The notes beneath the pieces are model-generated. The model was given only the letters and a program-made list of their open reading frames with translations, was not told the origin of the DNA and searched no databases. From IMG/VR virus record IMGVR_UViG_3300047297_000121, positions 1-29,456 of that record: a stretch of 29,456 bases of DNA, one strand, 5' to 3'. The position numbers were made by a program, and so were the translations under genes. This stretch comes from a virus. Shown here in pieces: positions 27,999 through 29,456 of this stretch (its first letter is position 1; the number at the start of each line of letters is the position of its first letter).

Positions 27999-28521
27999 TG
28001 TCTCCTCCATGTATGCCAGGTTCAACCGGTGTAGTTTCTTTTTTATAACCTGCTCTTGCATCATTTTCGTAATAGGTTTTAGAAATTAACGCTATTTGGA
28101 AAGCGTCTATTTCATCTTGTGATAGTTTTTTATTTCCATGCACTTCCATCTTCATTGCCTTAATAACTGACATACAATAATCAATAGTCCATTTGCTCCC
28201 TTTATGCTGCGGTGAAATACCTTTTACTTTATGGCCATTTAATTCTAATAAGTCAATGATAGTCCTGGATGCTCCTTGATTCATGCCGACATTTCGGCTA
28301 ATCTTGTTACTTGCTTTTACATTAGCGTGTTTGCGAAAGGTAATATTTTGGAGGGAAGAATCTTCTACACAGATTGCACAATCGTTCTGCCAGGTTAAGC
28401 TATCCATTATCCAAGTAGCTAAATTCTTGTACCTTCCAAAATATACTTTTTTATCATCAATAACACACACTGCCAAGCCGTTTAGCCGCATTGCTGGATC
28501 TATGCCTACATATTTCATCAT
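27982..28521 (-). CDS. RuvC-like Holliday junction resolvase/nuclease
   Basis: Encodes 179 residues with an RNase H-like metal site: YVGIDPAMRLNG (D8), AICVEDSS (E53, D54), SPQHKGSKW near 103-111, and SQDEIDAFQIAL (D139 region). This pattern is seen in phage RuvC-like resolvases. It would cleave branched DNA before packaging or in recombination. The start cannot be moved much downstream without losing the first Asp motif, so the 65-base overlap with the preceding membrane-protein gene appears real. Confidence 0.85.
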   Translation of the reverse strand: MMKYVGIDPAMRLNGLAVCVIDDKKVYFGRYKNLATWIMDSLTWQNDCAICVEDSSLQNITFRKHANVKASNKISRNVGMNQGASRTIIDLLELNGHKVKGISPQHKGSKWTIDYCMSVIKAMKMEVHGNKKLSQDEIDAFQIALISKTYYENDARAGYKKETTPVEPGIHGGDNETKN

Positions 28522-29401
28522 AATTTATCCTTTTATTTAAAAAGTTACGTTTAACGTATTTACTTACAAATTTAAGTAAATCATGATACTCATAATATTT
28601 ATTACCATGTCTCCAAATGCCCATCAATGGCAAATATTCTAAATTCAATGTTCCAAAAGTCAAAAATAAACAGTTATCAGATGTAGTGTTTGAATAACCA
28701 TCCCACAAATTTATTCCGGATAGCATATCATAAGTTATAGTATCAACAGTATAACTTCCATCTGCTACACTATAATAACTTCTTTCTAACAATTTATTTC
28801 CTATCTTTTCAAAGCCAACAGTATTATATGCCATAAAGTGATTATTCTGTCCATTTACGGTAGTTACTGCAAGCACTAACATGATAGCTAATGATAATTG
28901 AACGCTGCGCACTGTTGTATTCATCTGTACTGGCTCTTTATCCCTCTTTTGTAAATTACGCTTCCTTGGTGTTTTACTGCCAATACCATACGCTTCTATG
29001 CCCTTCTCAATGAATTGTATTTCCAAAAAGTATCCAAAACAGATAATTGTGCCAATAAAAAAGAACATAGCGTAAAACTCTGCACCAGTTGACTGTCCTT
29101 GAATAGAAAAATACAATTCCAATAATGCTACTACTGTGGCACCTGCAGCAACCTTGGCAGGATAAGGTGATCTCTTTTCACTTGGATTTAAGAAGTCAAT
29201 AAATACAATGGCAAATCTGCCAAACTGCAACATGAGAGAGGCAGGGATAGATAGTAAAAGAGGAAGGGGAAGAAAATACACATTTAGTGCTGCTGTGATA
29301 AGGTATGTTAAAATTATACCTACAAAAATAATCTTTGGCATTGTTGATTTTATATCATCAAATAGCCATTCAAATGTCTGATTGTTAAAATTCTTTTTCA
29401 T
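28457..29401 (-). CDS. Membrane protein fused to a signal-peptide-like exported domain
   Basis: Encodes 314 residues. Four hydrophobic segments lie at about 23-43, 46-70, 84-100 and 108-130. After a basic linker (TPRKRNLQKRDKEP), residues 160-186 have the shape of a cleavable signal peptide (MNTTVRSVQLSLAIMLVLAVTTVNGQ), and residues to 314 are polar and aromatic-rich (LFLTFGTLNLEYLPLMGIWRHGNKYYEYHDLL). An internal ATG at 28924-28922 could begin this part on its own. It is first in the leftward block, after the promoter at 29440-29447. Function unknown; superinfection control is only a guess. Confidence 0.7.
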   Translation of the reverse strand: MKKNFNNQTFEWLFDDIKSTMPKIIFVGIILTYLITAALNVYFLPLPLLLSIPASLMLQFGRFAIVFIDFLNPSEKRSPYPAKVAAGATVVALLELYFSIQGQSTGAEFYAMFFFIGTIICFGYFLEIQFIEKGIEAYGIGSKTPRKRNLQKRDKEPVQMNTTVRSVQLSLAIMLVLAVTTVNGQNNHFMAYNTVGFEKIGNKLLERSYYSVADGSYTVDTITYDMLSGINLWDGYSNTTSDNCLFLTFGTLNLEYLPLMGIWRHGNKYYEYHDLLKFVSKYVKRNFLNKRINYDEICRHRSSNAAKRLGSVCY

Positions 29402-29439
29402 TTTGTTGTGGTGTTTAGTGATTTGTCATAATGACTTTA

Positions 29440-29447
29440 CAAAAGTA
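29440..29447 (-). promoter_or_regulatory. Probable leftward promoter (-7 element only)
   Basis: On the minus strand TACTTTTG at 29447-29440 matches TAnnTTTG. The partner element would lie past the right edge of the window. It is 39 bases upstream of the membrane-protein start. Confidence 0.5.
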
Positions 29448-29456
29448 ATATAAAAT

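Overview
The window is part of a tailed-phage (or prophage) genome, A+T-rich and almost wholly coding, from a virus that most likely infects a member of the Bacteroidota. Two things point to that host. The promoters I can find match the Bacteroidota pattern TTTG/TTG followed by TAnnTTTG, and most starts have A-rich leaders rather than Shine-Dalgarno sites. The morphogenetic genes are those of a siphovirus with an HK97-fold capsid: P27-type terminase, HK97 portal, protease and capsid, DUF3168-type tail terminator, tube protein and a 684-residue tape measure. I see no integrase, repressor, reverse transcriptase, tRNA or CRISPR array, so lifestyle is undecided.

Layout. (1) Positions 1-3781 are a leftward early block: SSB, a membrane-anchored glucosaminidase, a SAM methyltransferase, a homing-type HNH nuclease, three small unknown genes, then a candidate structured RNA of about 95 nt with its own promoter and terminator, and finally an HNH-helicase fusion running off the left edge. 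(2) Positions 3781-3845 hold two overlapping divergent promoters built on one inverted repeat. (3) Positions 3845-27565 are a long rightward block: a small ribbon-helix-helix-like protein, a glycosyltransferase, the packaging module (HNH, TerS, small membrane protein, DNA methyltransferase, TerL), the head module (portal, protease, capsid, connector), a neck region with unusual genes, the tail module, fibre proteins, and lysis genes (holin, amidase). (4) Positions 27567-29447 are a leftward block converging on the late operon at a strong terminator: a membrane/exported protein, a RuvC-like resolvase and small genes.

The most unusual part is the neck region at 12891-16948. The head-closure protein, normally about 110 residues, is fused to some fifteen 20-residue Ala/Ser/Thr repeats and a long glycine-rich domain of the kind seen in phage adhesins. 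It is followed by a small putative virion protein, a second glycosyltransferase paralogous to the one at 4000, and another small structural-type protein, all inserted before the tail-completion gene. I read this as a candidate neck-fibre (whisker) system, possibly glycosylated. Other notable signals are a textbook A AAA AAC -1 frameshift site between the tail chaperone genes, a terminator-like hairpin lying across the portal start codon, and a candidate kissing-loop RNA at 434-528.
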